From: Candidatus Tisiphia endosymbiont of Dascillus cervinus | GTDB taxonomy: Bacteria > Pseudomonadota > Alphaproteobacteria > Rickettsiales > Rickettsiaceae | Assembly: GCF_964026405.1 (NCBI RefSeq) | Contig: NZ_OZ032146.1 | Coordinates: forward strand, 186,001 to 250,000 | Direction of reading: 5' to 3' | DNA length: 64,000 nt | Shown: piece after piece, positions 26,759 to 35,878 of the stretch | Position numbering within the stretch: position 1 is the stretch's first letter | Layout: each line of letters starts with the position of its first letter | The notes under the pieces: generated by a model | What the model was told of the DNA's origin: nothing | Seen by the model: the letters and a program-made list of their open reading frames with translations, nothing else | The model's database searches: none | Translations under genes and position numbers: made by a program

Positions 26759-27823
26759 ATGCTTAGCAAGGTATATAACGATCTTATTTTACAGATTAAA
26801 GCCAATAAATATGATTTTTTAAGGTTTGATCTGATTAAGCAAGATGCAATAAAGGATCTCGCAGCTCAGCTTGCTTTAAAATATGATATTGTGGTAGTTA
26901 TAGGTTTTGGTGCGTCTTCTCTAAATGTTAGAGCATTATTAAGTATAAAGGCAGTAGCTACTAAAAGGCTAATATATCTTGATAGTTTAGATCAGTTGGA
27001 AATTGATGAAAAACTGGCATTAGTTGATTTAAGTAAAGCAGTCTTTTTCTCATTGAGTAAGTCTGGGAACACAAATGAAACCTATTTATTAACTAAGTAT
27101 GTTTTAGAAGTTTTACACGTTCCCCCTCAAAATATTTATGTAATAGTACCGTTTAGTAATAATTTATTACGTAATTTAGCAGAGTCTTTTGGTACAAATT
27201 GTCTAGAACATGATAACATTCGTAGTGGAAGATTTGGCGTAATTTCTAATGCATCTTTGCTCCCAACCGCAGTTGCAGGAGTTGATGTACATAAAGTCGT
27301 ACTAGCTGCTTCAAAAAAAATATCAGATATTATTTTTGATGGATTTAATATTTGTGAGATAGCGGAGTATTACCTTAATCAATATTCTTTAAATAGACAT
27401 ATATTAGTTATGTTTAATTATTGTTATCAATTAGATGGTCTATGTAGATGGCAACAACAGATTATAGCTGAATCACTTGGTAAGAATGGTTTTGGTATAA
27501 CTCCTATAATAGCAAAAGGAACATTTGATCAACACAGTCAATTGCAGCTTTATTTAGAAGGTCCGGATGATAAATTTTATCAAGTTATTACTAACAAAGC
27601 AAGCTCAGATATTGAAATAGCTCTAACTGCTCATGCTAATAATATATATAATGCATTAGATCAAGTTAAACGACCAGTGAAGCTAGAGAATTTTGTATAT
27701 ATCGATGAACAGGTAATTGTAGATCAAATTATTCACGTAATGTTGAGTACTATACTAATTGCAAATCACCTAAAAATCGACCCATTCAACCAGCCATCTG
27801 TGGATGAATATAAGAAGGTATAA
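26759..27823 (+). CDS. pgi: Glucose-6-phosphate isomerase-like protein
   Basis: The enzyme would interconvert glucose-6- and fructose-6-phosphate. Recognisable blocks are IGFGASSLNVRALLS, LSKSGNTNET (phosphate binding), GRFGVISNASLLP, WQQQIIAESLGKNG (catalytic Glu region), GTFDQHSQLQLYLEGP (catalytic His), and the ending IDPFNQPSVDEYKK. At 354 residues it is shorter than most Pgi proteins, lacking N-terminal parts. Sequenced Rickettsia are generally regarded as lacking glycolysis, so the gene may serve sugar-nucleotide or LPS metabolism. Its stop TAA is followed directly by TAGACCTATTTCG. Confidence 0.85.
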   Translation: MLSKVYNDLILQIKANKYDFLRFDLIKQDAIKDLAAQLALKYDIVVVIGFGASSLNVRALLSIKAVATKRLIYLDSLDQLEIDEKLALVDLSKAVFFSLSKSGNTNETYLLTKYVLEVLHVPPQNIYVIVPFSNNLLRNLAESFGTNCLEHDNIRSGRFGVISNASLLPTAVAGVDVHKVVLAASKKISDIIFDGFNICEIAEYYLNQYSLNRHILVMFNYCYQLDGLCRWQQQIIAESLGKNGFGITPIIAKGTFDQHSQLQLYLEGPDDKFYQVITNKASSDIEIALTAHANNIYNALDQVKRPVKLENFVYIDEQVIVDQIIHVMLSTILIANHLKIDPFNQPSVDEYKKV

Positions 27824-27828
27824 TAGAC

Positions 27829-28581
27829 CTATTTCGCGTCAGGGAGATCTGCAAGTGCTGAATTAAACAACTTAGAAAGATTTTTCTTATCTACTTTGTC
27901 ACTATCAAAAAAACTAGCAATAGTGGTGTCAATCATATCACTAGACAGTCCTACCGAGTGTGTCCATAGTACCCTACCAGTTGGTACATCAAGAATAGCT
28001 AATCTAACTCGCGAAAATTCTGATGGGTCTAAATTGACTCTACCAGTTATACATCCCTTCAAAATCTCTGTACAAAAATCCTTAGTTACTGCACCAGATG
28101 TTTTACTCTCCGCATAGAAATTCATTACAACTAGTAAATCAGCTCCGGCTTTCCCACCAAGATCAACTACAGAAGGAATCTTTTCATCAATAGAATATGC
28201 CGCATCCTCTTTCCAAGCTCCACTAGCATAGAGTATATTTAGAGTCTCATCAAAATTATCCTTAATGTCAACGACGTATTTTGACAGTTTATTAGTACCA
28301 ATTTCTGTTCTAGAGAAAAGTTTAATATTATACCCTTTGTCCTGCATTTTGGTTATGAATGTATCTACAATATTTTCTTCAAGGCGATCCTCATAACTAT
28401 AAACTCTCGTTTTTTTGTTAAAAGCATCAATTTGATTTACTTCAACTATTGGTGGTAAAAGTAAAACAATTTTGGACTTAGTTAGTGATTGCGAATAATC
28501 AGGTGCAGATCTAACAAAAGTCGTCTTAGTACAAGCCGATGTAGAAAAAAACAGTAAAATTATAAAGAAAATTCTGACCAT
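27829..28581 (-). CDS. Predicted lipoprotein of unknown function
   Basis: The 250-residue protein opens with a lipoprotein signal (MVRIFFIILLFFSTSAC, lipobox Cys at 17). The mature part is alpha/beta in character, with LLPPIVEVNQ, YSYEDRLEENIVDTF, DLLVVMNFYAES, and LAILDVPTGRVLWTHSVG. The pattern of a lipoprotein carrying an ancient GNA1162/CsgG-like fold is possible but unproven. Three Cys occur late. It converges with pgi at a 5-base gap and is followed upstream by a second lipoprotein gene 16 bases away, so the pair is probably co-transcribed. Confidence 0.7.
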   Translation of the reverse strand: MVRIFFIILLFFSTSACTKTTFVRSAPDYSQSLTKSKIVLLLPPIVEVNQIDAFNKKTRVYSYEDRLEENIVDTFITKMQDKGYNIKLFSRTEIGTNKLSKYVVDIKDNFDETLNILYASGAWKEDAAYSIDEKIPSVVDLGGKAGADLLVVMNFYAESKTSGAVTKDFCTEILKGCITGRVNLDPSEFSRVRLAILDVPTGRVLWTHSVGLSSDMIDTTIASFFDSDKVDKKNLSKLFNSALADLPDAK

Positions 28582-28597
28582 TAACTATGTGTTTTTA

Positions 28598-29149
28598 TTA
28601 ATTTTTATATGTAGCTGGAATGAGTCTAGATCTCTTCTCAGAAAGAATAACTAGAACATCTTGCCCCTCATTTATCACAGGATTGGTTTTATCTTCTTTA
28701 GCCTGCACAATGGTGATAATACCTGTCGCACGTACAGCTGCTATAGCATTTCTTAAAAGTCTGCTACCTTCGTAATAATCGTCTTTCAAATTCGATCTAT
28801 TAACCTGTACGATATATTCTGTACCTTTTGATGTTCCCAAAGCAGATTGCATTATTGCACCAGTAACACCTCCAACAATAGCACCACCAACAATTATAGC
28901 TGCGTTATTAGTTCCGCTAGCAGCAACCGCCCCACCAGCGACAGCACCAGTTAGACCACCAATTGTATTATCACCAAGTCTTTCATCCTCCGTGATTTTG
29001 ACATCCCTTTTGGCAAGAAGCTTTCCTTCCAATACAATATTTAATGTTGAATCACTAGTATATGTATTTGCCGCAAGATTCCGACCGCAACTAGAAAGAG
29101 TAGAAGCAATTATAAGAATCAAAAAAGTATATAAAAGTTTTTTAATCAT
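28598..29149 (-). CDS. Glycine-zipper outer-membrane lipoprotein
   Basis: The 183-residue protein has a lipobox (ASTLSSC, Cys 21). Its central glycine-zipper segment is GGLTGAVAGGAVAASG and then VGGAIVGGVTGAIM, typical of SlyB/Pcp-type lipoproteins and the rickettsial 17-kDa antigen group. A C-terminal beta domain, YIVQVNRSNL and QDVLVILSEKRSRLIP, follows as in SlyB. It likely sits in the outer membrane and supports envelope integrity. It heads the two-lipoprotein unit. Confidence 0.8.
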   Translation of the reverse strand: MIKKLLYTFLILIIASTLSSCGRNLAANTYTSDSTLNIVLEGKLLAKRDVKITEDERLGDNTIGGLTGAVAGGAVAASGTNNAAIIVGGAIVGGVTGAIMQSALGTSKGTEYIVQVNRSNLKDDYYEGSRLLRNAIAAVRATGIITIVQAKEDKTNPVINEGQDVLVILSEKRSRLIPATYKN

Positions 29150-29171
29150 AAAATTATTATTTTTATATTGC

Positions 29172-29373
29172 TAACCCCAGTTGCCAATTAAATAGGAGAG
29201 ATGAAAGGTAGATTTAACGCTGGTTTCATGTGAGGCTCGATACTAAAACATTTTTAATACAAACATATTTCTAAAAAATATAGTTTTTATTAAGTGTTTT
29301 AATGTTACAAATTAACTTCAAATGTTCATAAAACCTAGCTCTGCTCTTATAAATTAATTGGCAACTCGGGTTA
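29172..29373. repeat. MITE-like repeat, family F, copy F1
   Basis: About 200 bases with inverted ends AACCCCAGTTGCCAATTAA and TTAATTGGCAACTCGGGTT. The core from TTTAACGCTGGTTTCATG to CTAGCTCTGCTCTTATAA is shared almost base for base with copies at 41499 and 61437. No coding capacity is apparent. It separates the lipoprotein operon from a field of decayed genes. Confidence 0.88.
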
Positions 29374-29394
29374 TTTAATAATCTAGGTATTTTT

Positions 29395-29578
29395 ATGAAG
29401 CAAAAAGCTTATTTTCTATATTTTATTTTATTTCCCTGCTTATGCTAAGAAAGAATTATATACTATATGGCAGGATAGTGTAGTAGTTGACGATCCACTT
29501 ATAGAGGCACTAATTGATAGTAAAGCAATGCAAAGATTAAAATTAATTGATCAATCTGGACCTACACCTTATATAACC
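29395..29578 (+). pseudogene. Fragment of an exported HD-domain phosphohydrolase
   Basis: ATG 29395 opens a signal-peptide-like MKQKAYFLYFILF. A CCC run then breaks the frame, and removing one C restores PAYAKKELYTIWQDSVVV. The continuation, DDPLIEALIDSKAMQRLKLI and DQSGPTPYIT, matches the N-terminal block of HD-family hydrolases before their first histidines. The gene is cut at 29578 by a solo end of the family F repeat (AACCCCAGTTGCCAATTAA). The catalytic part is absent. Confidence 0.65.
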
Positions 29579-29618
29579 CCAGTTGCCAATTAAACTGGAT
29601 AATTTTTGAGGAATTTTT

Positions 29619-30282
29619 AGGAAAAATGTAGCTGAATACCGCAAGCAGTACGCAGATGTATGTGAGAAACGGAAGCAAATTTTGACGACAAAATTACCAC
29701 AAAGAATCCGTTCGCAACACTATCATTATTTTGATGACAAAACTACTTCTAAGTTGTACTTCTAAATTGCACGCAACAATAGACCTCTTACAGAATCCTC
29801 TTCTGCAGAATTTGCAGGAGAGCCGAAACCTTAACCCGCAACTTATCTTTGAGAGGGAGAAGTGCTTGAAGAGGCAGGAGAGTAAGGTTTACAAGAATTC
29901 TGCGATAAATGATATATTTTAAGAAAAAATGGTTCTATAGCCCGAAAAGTTGAGTTTGATAGGAATAACCGAGTTAAAAAACTAGTTAGCAAGGTGGAAG
30001 AACATAATATATATGTATCAACGCATAAGAAAGCAAAGCCAAAAACTGGTTTAAATAATATTCAAAAAATTGCTGAAGAATGGCGGATAGATAAATTTAT
30101 CAACCTAAAATTAGACGGCAACCAAATATTGGTTGAAATTGATCAAGATAAGAAAAAAGAGTTATTTGCTCTTGATGGTTGTTATGCGATTGAAACACAG
30201 ATTGAAATTAAACTGATGAGTAAAGAATTGGTTGATAAAGCTTACCATAATTTACATGAAGTAGAATCGAATTTTAGCAGTA
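29619..30282 (+). pseudogene. Remnants of an IS1634-like transposase
   Basis: Two fragments survive. The first (29619-29765) reads RKNVAEYRKQYADVCEKRKQ and KLPQRIRSQHYHYFDDK. The second (about 29935-30282) reads ARKVEFDRNNRVKKLVSKV, continues to ELFALDGCYAIETQI, and ends HNLHEVESNFSSM. The LDGCYAIET and YxxLxxVE blocks are characteristic of IS1634-type DDE transposases. About 170 bases of unrelated repeat-like DNA (TAGACCTCTTACAG...) lie between. The catalytic core is incomplete and no inverted repeats are seen. Confidence 0.65.
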
Positions 30283-30329
30283 TGAATTCAGGATAAGAGT
30301 TAGTTAATTCTTATCCCGATGCTGGGGTA
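30283..30329. repeat. Short palindromic repeat after the transposase remnant
   Basis: Arms GGATAAGAGTTA and TAATTCTTATCC with ends GAATTCA and GCTGGGGT. It truncates the transposase remnant and lies 19 bases from the stop codon of the next minus-strand gene. Confidence 0.8.
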
Positions 30330-30347
30330 AGTTATATTGAACTCATG

Positions 30348-31418
30348 TTAACTTTCAGTGTTGTTCTCTTCTATAGCCTCATCTACTTTACTATCCTCTA
30401 GTTTAAACTCAAGCAAATTAATTGAACCTATATGTATACCATTATCAGAAAACTCAATATCAAATTTCACCTTTTCATAAGTTGCTAATTCATTATCATC
30501 TGTCTTAACTAGTCCAGGTAAAGAAGAATTAACAACTTTCTCAATGATAGTTTTGACCATTTTTTTAGGTAATAACAAATTGTTAGGAATCAATTTATCG
30601 ATGATATCATGGTAATTAGTCAATTCAAAAGATAATTTACCTTTTGGTAACTTACTATCAAAAAATTGTAAAAACCCTACCAAATCTAATTGGGCATTAT
30701 CATCACAAGAAAAAACTAAACGATCGATATTTAGATTTCTGATAGAATTTGTATCTTTACCCTGGTTAGTAGCAATATTGATCAGTGTGGCTAAATCAAG
30801 CTGTGCTGTTTTGAAATTAAGAAAATCTTCCCCCGCAGAGTACAACAAACGTAATTGTAGAGCTATATTTTCACCGTCCTGAGATTTTGCCTTATTGATT
30901 AGGAAAACTAAACCAGCAATATTAAAAATTTCCTTATCTTCCTGAATGAAGGATAGTAATTTATTGTTAACTTGCAGAAACTTTACGATAGATTTTAAAC
31001 TATCTCCATGGGATAATTTATATATAGGTTTATTAAATTTAACTAGTGCTGTAATATATTCCTTGGACTGAACACTATACTCTACTAATTTACCATCAAA
31101 ATTCTCTTGTTGTTTTATTCCTTGTTTTCCTAAAATCAATCTAGCCTTTTTAAAACTAAAATCAAACAAAAATGTCATTTCCTCAGTAGATATTTCTTTG
31201 GAATTAACATGATCGATAAATTTCATTTTTGGCTCGACTAAATGAATTTGAAAGCGAATAGGAAAGCCAGAAACTTTGATTTGGCTATAAGATATTTTAG
31301 TATTATCTGTCTCTGAATTTTTTATAGTATTTACTATATTGCTTTTGATAGTATAAGCAATGCTAAACCATATTATGGTGTAAATTAAACAAATAAAAAA
31401 CAAAATTTTACGTATCAC
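30348..31418 (-). CDS. DUF2125-like exported protein (paralogue 1)
   Basis: The 356-residue protein has an N-terminal signal anchor (residues 4-24, ILFFICLIYTIIWFSIAYTI). A long beta-rich periplasmic region follows, with the family's VSGFPIRFQIHL block near residue 50. DUF2125 proteins in alphaproteobacteria are exported and of unknown function. A second member with the same start (one N-terminal anchor, SYGFPFKIALQV) lies at 57907. It follows fdx on the minus strand with a 13-base gap, so it may share the iron-sulfur operon transcript. No functional link is evident. Confidence 0.7.
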   Translation of the reverse strand: MIRKILFFICLIYTIIWFSIAYTIKSNIVNTIKNSETDNTKISYSQIKVSGFPIRFQIHLVEPKMKFIDHVNSKEISTEEMTFLFDFSFKKARLILGKQGIKQQENFDGKLVEYSVQSKEYITALVKFNKPIYKLSHGDSLKSIVKFLQVNNKLLSFIQEDKEIFNIAGLVFLINKAKSQDGENIALQLRLLYSAGEDFLNFKTAQLDLATLINIATNQGKDTNSIRNLNIDRLVFSCDDNAQLDLVGFLQFFDSKLPKGKLSFELTNYHDIIDKLIPNNLLLPKKMVKTIIEKVVNSSLPGLVKTDDNELATYEKVKFDIEFSDNGIHIGSINLLEFKLEDSKVDEAIEENNTES

Positions 31419-31431
31419 TCTATATACTCAA

Positions 31432-31764
31432 TTATAAGTTAATATTACGGGTAGCAGATGGCAAGCGAACCCTTATACCGTCAAGTTCTTCACTAACAAT
31501 AATCTGACAACCAAGTCTTGAAGTATGGGTAAGACCAAACGCTAAGTCAAGCATATCTTCTTCTGCCTCAGAAGGATTTTTTAATTTGTGATAAAATTCC
31601 TCATCTACAATAACATGGCAAGTGGCACATGCTAGTGAACCTTCACATGCACCTTCAAGATCAATGTCATTTTGATGAGCAATTTCCAAAATAGACAGTC
31701 CTATAGGGGCATCCACTATTCTTTCTGTACCATCTTTATCTACCACAAAAATTACTTTAGGCAT
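31432..31764 (-). CDS. fdx: 2Fe-2S ferredoxin of the ISC system
   Basis: Adrenodoxin-type ferredoxin that donates electrons during iron-sulfur cluster assembly. The 110-residue protein carries the cluster Cys residues as [10 protein letters not shown] (three) and RLGCQI (fourth), with [17 protein letters not shown] between. It lies 16 bases after hscA in the order hscB-hscA-fdx, the usual ISC arrangement. All ligands are intact. Confidence 0.95.
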   Translation of the reverse strand: MPKVIFVVDKDGTERIVDAPIGLSILEIAHQNDIDLEGACEGSLACATCHVIVDEEFYHKLKNPSEAEEDMLDLAFGLTHTSRLGCQIIVSEELDGIRVRLPSATRNINL

Positions 31765-31780
31765 TAATTATCATTCCTTT

Positions 31781-33589
31781 TTAGTTTATTTCATCAATAT
31801 GCTTACCTTTAAGTAAGCTCAGAGTAGCATTATTTAATCTTTCAGAAAGAAAATGCTCTGTTATATTCTCAAAATTCTTGCTACATTCTATAATGTAATC
31901 ACGATCATTTGAGTTTATTGCTTCTTCTAAAGTTTTAATTGCCATATCAATTTTTTCCATTTCATTCTTTGCAAGAAGATTTGGCATCTCCCTAATAGCA
32001 TTTTTTATATTATAAATCAAAGATTTTGTATCAATAATTGTTTCCTTCAACAATTTCTTATTATGATCACTAGTCGCATTTTGATAAGCATTTTCTAAAA
32101 TCTCGGTAATTTCACTTTCATTTAAACCATAACTTGGTTTTAGTTCAAGGTTATGTGATATATTACTATTTTTTTCTAGAGCTGATACTGATAAAATACC
32201 ATCTGCATCAATAGAAAATGTTACTTCTATCCTCACTCCACCTGCTTTCATTAGTGGCAATTTTAGTTCAAATCTTGCGAGTGACCGACAATCTTCTACC
32301 ATTTCTCTTTCTCCCTGTACCACATGCAACTTCATAGAAGTTTGGTTATCTACATAATTGGTAAACTCCTTAGTAACCGATATCGGTATAGGACTATTAC
32401 GCAGAATAATTTTTTCAGTAATTCCACCATTTAGTTCGATACCAAGTGACAAGGGTACTACATCAATTAATAAGGAATTAATATTTGCCGAAGTTAGGTT
32501 CTCTGCTTGCAGAGCTGCCCCCCATACTACCGCCTTATCTGGGTTAATATCTGAAAAAATAGTAGTATTAAACATTTGTCTTAAACTCTTACTAATTAAC
32601 GGTATGCGAGTTGAACCCCCAACCAAGATAATACCTGAAATATCAGGGTTATTTGCCTGTTCTAGCGTATCTTTAGTAATAGCTATTGTACGTTCTACTA
32701 ATGGTGATATTAATCGTTCAAAATCCTCTATATTTAATTCTAATATCTTCTCTTCATATATAATACTACATTTATTTTGTACACTAAGTGTTTCTTTAGC
32801 TTTTTTTGCTAATTTTATTAATTCGTTAGATTTTACTAACTTATATTTATCACAAAAATACTTCATCACTAAGTGATCAATATCATCACCACCTAAAATA
32901 TTATCTCCGCCAGTGGCGATGACTTGAAATATACCAGTTTGCATATTTAGAATTGATATATCAAAAGTACCACCTCCTAGGTCATACACTAAATAACATC
33001 CACTACTTTCTTTATTTAAACCATATGCATAAGCTGCTGCTGTTGGTTCTGCAATTAACCGTAATACCCTAAACCCCGCAATTTTTGCAGCTAGCATTAC
33101 TTCTCCTCTAGCAGCATCGTTAAAATGTGCTGGCACGGTTATTACAGCTTTTTTGACTTCCGAATTCAATTTTTGAGTAGCCTGTTTCTTTAAGTACAAA
33201 AAGATTTGTCCGGCAATTTCTGGAATCGTCAGTAATTTTCCAGCAAACCTTATTCGTAAAATTTCGCTATCTAAATCAATATAATCTTTCACTAAACTAA
33301 AAAACACAGGGTTGTTGCGTATATCAGATAGTTTTTTACCAAAAAGTCTTTTAATAGAACGAAAATTATTGACTATATCATTATCACCGACAATAAAGTT
33401 TTTATCCTGAAAGGCTATAACTGAGGGGATAAGTTCTAGATTCTGATCATCTGTAATGATTTGTACCATTTGTTGATTTGACCAAGCAATTAATGAGTTT
33501 GTTGTACCAAAATCTATGCCAACTGCTATATCATTATCATTTTCTTTATGCTGGGAAGAACCAGCCTCACTAATTTCTATTATTTGCAT
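31781..33589 (-). CDS. hscA: Fe-S cluster chaperone HscA (Hsp70 family)
   Basis: HscA is the specialised Hsp70 that releases clusters from the IscU scaffold. The 602-residue protein shows GIDFGTTNSLIAW, VPAHFNDAARGEVMLAAKIAGF, LIAEPTAAAYAYG, VYDLGGGTFDISIL, and GGSTRIPLI in the ATPase domain. A substrate domain with DVVPLSLGIELNGG follows. Length and the lack of the DnaK acidic tail fit HscA. The start overlaps the end of hscB by 10 bases. Confidence 0.95.
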   Translation of the reverse strand: MQIIEISEAGSSQHKENDNDIAVGIDFGTTNSLIAWSNQQMVQIITDDQNLELIPSVIAFQDKNFIVGDNDIVNNFRSIKRLFGKKLSDIRNNPVFFSLVKDYIDLDSEILRIRFAGKLLTIPEIAGQIFLYLKKQATQKLNSEVKKAVITVPAHFNDAARGEVMLAAKIAGFRVLRLIAEPTAAAYAYGLNKESSGCYLVYDLGGGTFDISILNMQTGIFQVIATGGDNILGGDDIDHLVMKYFCDKYKLVKSNELIKLAKKAKETLSVQNKCSIIYEEKILELNIEDFERLISPLVERTIAITKDTLEQANNPDISGIILVGGSTRIPLISKSLRQMFNTTIFSDINPDKAVVWGAALQAENLTSANINSLLIDVVPLSLGIELNGGITEKIILRNSPIPISVTKEFTNYVDNQTSMKLHVVQGEREMVEDCRSLARFELKLPLMKAGGVRIEVTFSIDADGILSVSALEKNSNISHNLELKPSYGLNESEITEILENAYQNATSDHNKKLLKETIIDTKSLIYNIKNAIREMPNLLAKNEMEKIDMAIKTLEEAINSNDRDYIIECSKNFENITEHFLSERLNNATLSLLKGKHIDEIN

Positions 33590-34080
33590 GACTTGATTTT
33601 TAGCTGAATATTATTAATTAAGTTTTCAAGATATTTAAATCTTATAGTAATATCAATAGCATCTTGCATATTGTGATTTTGGAACGCAGTAGTTAGCGAT
33701 TTAGTAAGTTGTTGTTTTTCAAGAATTTTGTTATTTAGCATAGATTGTAACTTAGTTAATTGTTGAGTAGTTTCAACAAGCTCTAATTCATTCCATATAA
33801 CATTTAATTTTTCCTTTGAAATACCCTGCCTAACTGTTATACCATCCAAGACTATATTGTTTAACAAGAGAAGATACTCAGCTCGGGATAAATCGTCTTT
33901 AAGCGTTGCATAAGCCTTATTGATATCAATAGAGACAGATAAATTTTTTTGCTTTTCGCTGTTAGAATTAATTCTATCTGGATGATATTTTAACTGCATA
34001 GCAAAATATTGACTATCCAAGATAAGCAAGTCAATATCATATTTTTTCTCTATGCCTAATAACTCAAAATAACTGCTCAT
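33580..34080 (-). CDS. hscB: Co-chaperone HscB
   Basis: HscB is the J-domain partner of HscA and delivers IscU. I chose ATG 34080 (166 residues, MSSYFELLGIEKKYDID). A TTG at 34107 would add 9 codons without family support. The J-domain HPD is present in LKYHPDRINSN (near residue 33), followed by INKAYATLKDDLSRAEYLL and the C-terminal helical IscU-binding domain. It overlaps hscA by 10 bases. Confidence 0.93.
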   Translation of the reverse strand: MSSYFELLGIEKKYDIDLLILDSQYFAMQLKYHPDRINSNSEKQKNLSVSIDINKAYATLKDDLSRAEYLLLLNNIVLDGITVRQGISKEKLNVIWNELELVETTQQLTKLQSMLNNKILEKQQLTKSLTTAFQNHNMQDAIDITIRFKYLENLINNIQLKIKSCK

Positions 34081-34140
34081 AATCACTTCTAGTAGATCAA
34101 TTATCAAACCATGCCCCTGTGATTATATACTAGAAACCTC

Positions 34141-34393
34141 AGTTTTGGATTAAAATTTTTAATTTTAATCTAGAACTGGCTAGAATATCAGAAAAATGCA
34201 TTCTTGAAGCGGCTGGCACGAATGCATTTTAAACCTTTCTAAAGCTAAAAACATGATTTTAAAAGATTAAAATCATGTTTTTAGCAAAATATTAATTTAA
34301 CAATCAGATGCAGAGCCGTCTCAAATCTGATTGTTTCGATAATTTCACCGAATTTGGGATAAGAATTGACAAATTCTTATCCCGAATTCGCGT
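34141..34393. repeat. Multi-hairpin repeat, subfamily B, copy B2
   Basis: Same module order as the copies at 38135 and 57655. The left terminal palindrome has diverged to ATTAAAATTTTTAATTTTAAT but still pairs with itself. Hairpin 1 is AATGCATTC/GAATGCATT with loop GAAGCGGCTGG (34197-34228). The AT hairpin is ACATGATTTTAA/TTAAAATCATGT. Hairpin 3 is CAATCAGAT/ATCTGATTG with loop GCAGAGCCGTCTCA. The right palindrome is GGGATAAGAATT/AATTCTTATCCC (34355-34385). It lies between ampG and hscB. Confidence 0.85.
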
Positions 34394-34424
34394 ATATAGA
34401 TAGCATAGTAAAGTATCAAATCTA

Positions 34425-35693
34425 TTAAATCTTACGTATCCTTAAAAAGGCTGGTACAAATAACATGCTAAATAACGTAGTCAATAAAAAAAGTTGAGGC
34501 CAGTCCATATAATTTGCACAAATGCCAGATAAAAAGGATAAAATAATCCGTACGAAGGAGCCAAAAGAAGATATAATTGAGTATTGTGTGGCTATCAATT
34601 CGCTACTACATAAACTAGAAAAATAAATAAGAATCGCTGTATTACCAAGCCCGCAACAAAAATTCTGTACAGTAATTGTTATAGTAAATATAAGCATATC
34701 ATGACCTAGCATAGATAAAAACACAAACATTAAGGGTGACAGTAATTGTAGACTACCACATATTAGGATGCTTCGGGATATTCCTATTTTTGCAGTTAAA
34801 ATACCGCTAATGACTCCTCCAGAGATCATTAGCATGAATCCATATGCTTTTGAAATAGAAGCAATTTCTTGAGAGGTAAAAGACAAGTCAATAAACACTG
34901 GCGAACTCATTGCCATAGGAATTGAGTCGCTTGCTTTATATAGAAAGACAAACAGTATAATGAACATCCAGTTTGGATGATTTCGTTTTAACAATAGTAA
35001 GCTATCACCAATAACTTGAAAATATTGTGCAGGTGAAATTAAATCAGTAGAGATGTGTTGAGTTTTTTTTGTAACAGGTTCTTGCATATATAAGGTTATT
35101 ATAGGTGCAGCCATTGTTATAAGAAAGATATATAGATATACAAAGTACCAATTAAAGAGGCAAGATAAATATAATGCCCCTGTACTATTAATAAGTATTC
35201 CTATGCGAAAACCAGTTGAGCTAAAAGTTGTAGCAATTGAGAGATCTTCTTTTTTTATAGTCCGTTCTATACGGTATGCATCTAAAACAACATCTTGAGT
35301 TGCTGCACAACAGGAAATAATAAAAATTAAAATTGCGGTAATAATTATGTTAACAGGGGGGTCTATAATTAAAAACCCGCTAGTAGTGACTAATAAACAT
35401 GCTTGGGTAACTAATGTCCATCCACGACGTTGGCCAAATTTCCGACATATAACAGGTATAGAATATTTATCAATAAACGGTGCCCATATTGGTTTTAAGC
35501 AATATGGAATAGATGTTAGAAACATTGCACCAATAATATCAGTTGAATATCCCGCCTGTGATAATTGGTAATGAATAGTAAATGATACTAAAGAAAAATT
35601 TACCCCTGCAACTATTCCAAGCAAGAAGAAACAAATAAAATAAGAGCGTGTATGATTAGTTAGCATATTCAGGAGTGATATCCATCTTTTCAA
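34425..35693 (-). CDS. ampG: AmpG-like muropeptide permease (MFS)
   Basis: AmpG imports anhydro-muropeptides for cell-wall recycling. The 422-residue protein has about twelve membrane spans and AmpG-type blocks: GYSTDIIGAMFLTSIPYCLK, WAPFIDKYSIP, AATQDVVLDAYRIE (a hallmark of AmpG) and FRIGILINSTGALYL. Rickettsia commonly carry several ampG paralogues, and some may import other metabolites. Repeats sit on both sides, so it is probably a single-gene unit. Confidence 0.88.
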   Translation of the reverse strand: MKRWISLLNMLTNHTRSYFICFFLLGIVAGVNFSLVSFTIHYQLSQAGYSTDIIGAMFLTSIPYCLKPIWAPFIDKYSIPVICRKFGQRRGWTLVTQACLLVTTSGFLIIDPPVNIIITAILIFIISCCAATQDVVLDAYRIERTIKKEDLSIATTFSSTGFRIGILINSTGALYLSCLFNWYFVYLYIFLITMAAPIITLYMQEPVTKKTQHISTDLISPAQYFQVIGDSLLLLKRNHPNWMFIILFVFLYKASDSIPMAMSSPVFIDLSFTSQEIASISKAYGFMLMISGGVISGILTAKIGISRSILICGSLQLLSPLMFVFLSMLGHDMLIFTITITVQNFCCGLGNTAILIYFSSLCSSELIATQYSIISSFGSFVRIILSFLSGICANYMDWPQLFLLTTLFSMLFVPAFLRIRKI

Positions 35694-35713
35694 ACAATTA
35701 TCTAGACATTACA

Positions 35714-35878
35714 CCCCAATTCGGGATAATAATTAGTTAATTCTTATCCCGAATTGGCTTTAATATAAGGAAAAATGCATTCTTAAAGTGGCTAACGCGA
35801 ATGCATTTTAAACCTTTCTAAAGCTAAAAACATGATTTTAAAAGATTAAAATCATGTTTTTAGCAAAATATTTATTTA
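35714..35878. repeat. Multi-hairpin repeat, subfamily B, copy B3, cut by the IS
   Basis: The left palindrome, hairpin 1 and the AT-rich hairpin are present. The repeat stops at the IS copy 1 boundary, and hairpin 3 plus the right palindrome are missing on the far side. In hairpin 1 the loop reads AAAGTGGCT instead of AAAGCGGCT. A 4-base duplication TTTA flanks the IS here. Confidence 0.8.

Noticed and set aside
32358-32876. A 172-codon ORF opposite hscA
   Set aside because: Antisense shadow of a highly conserved gene. No ribosome-binding site or known domain.
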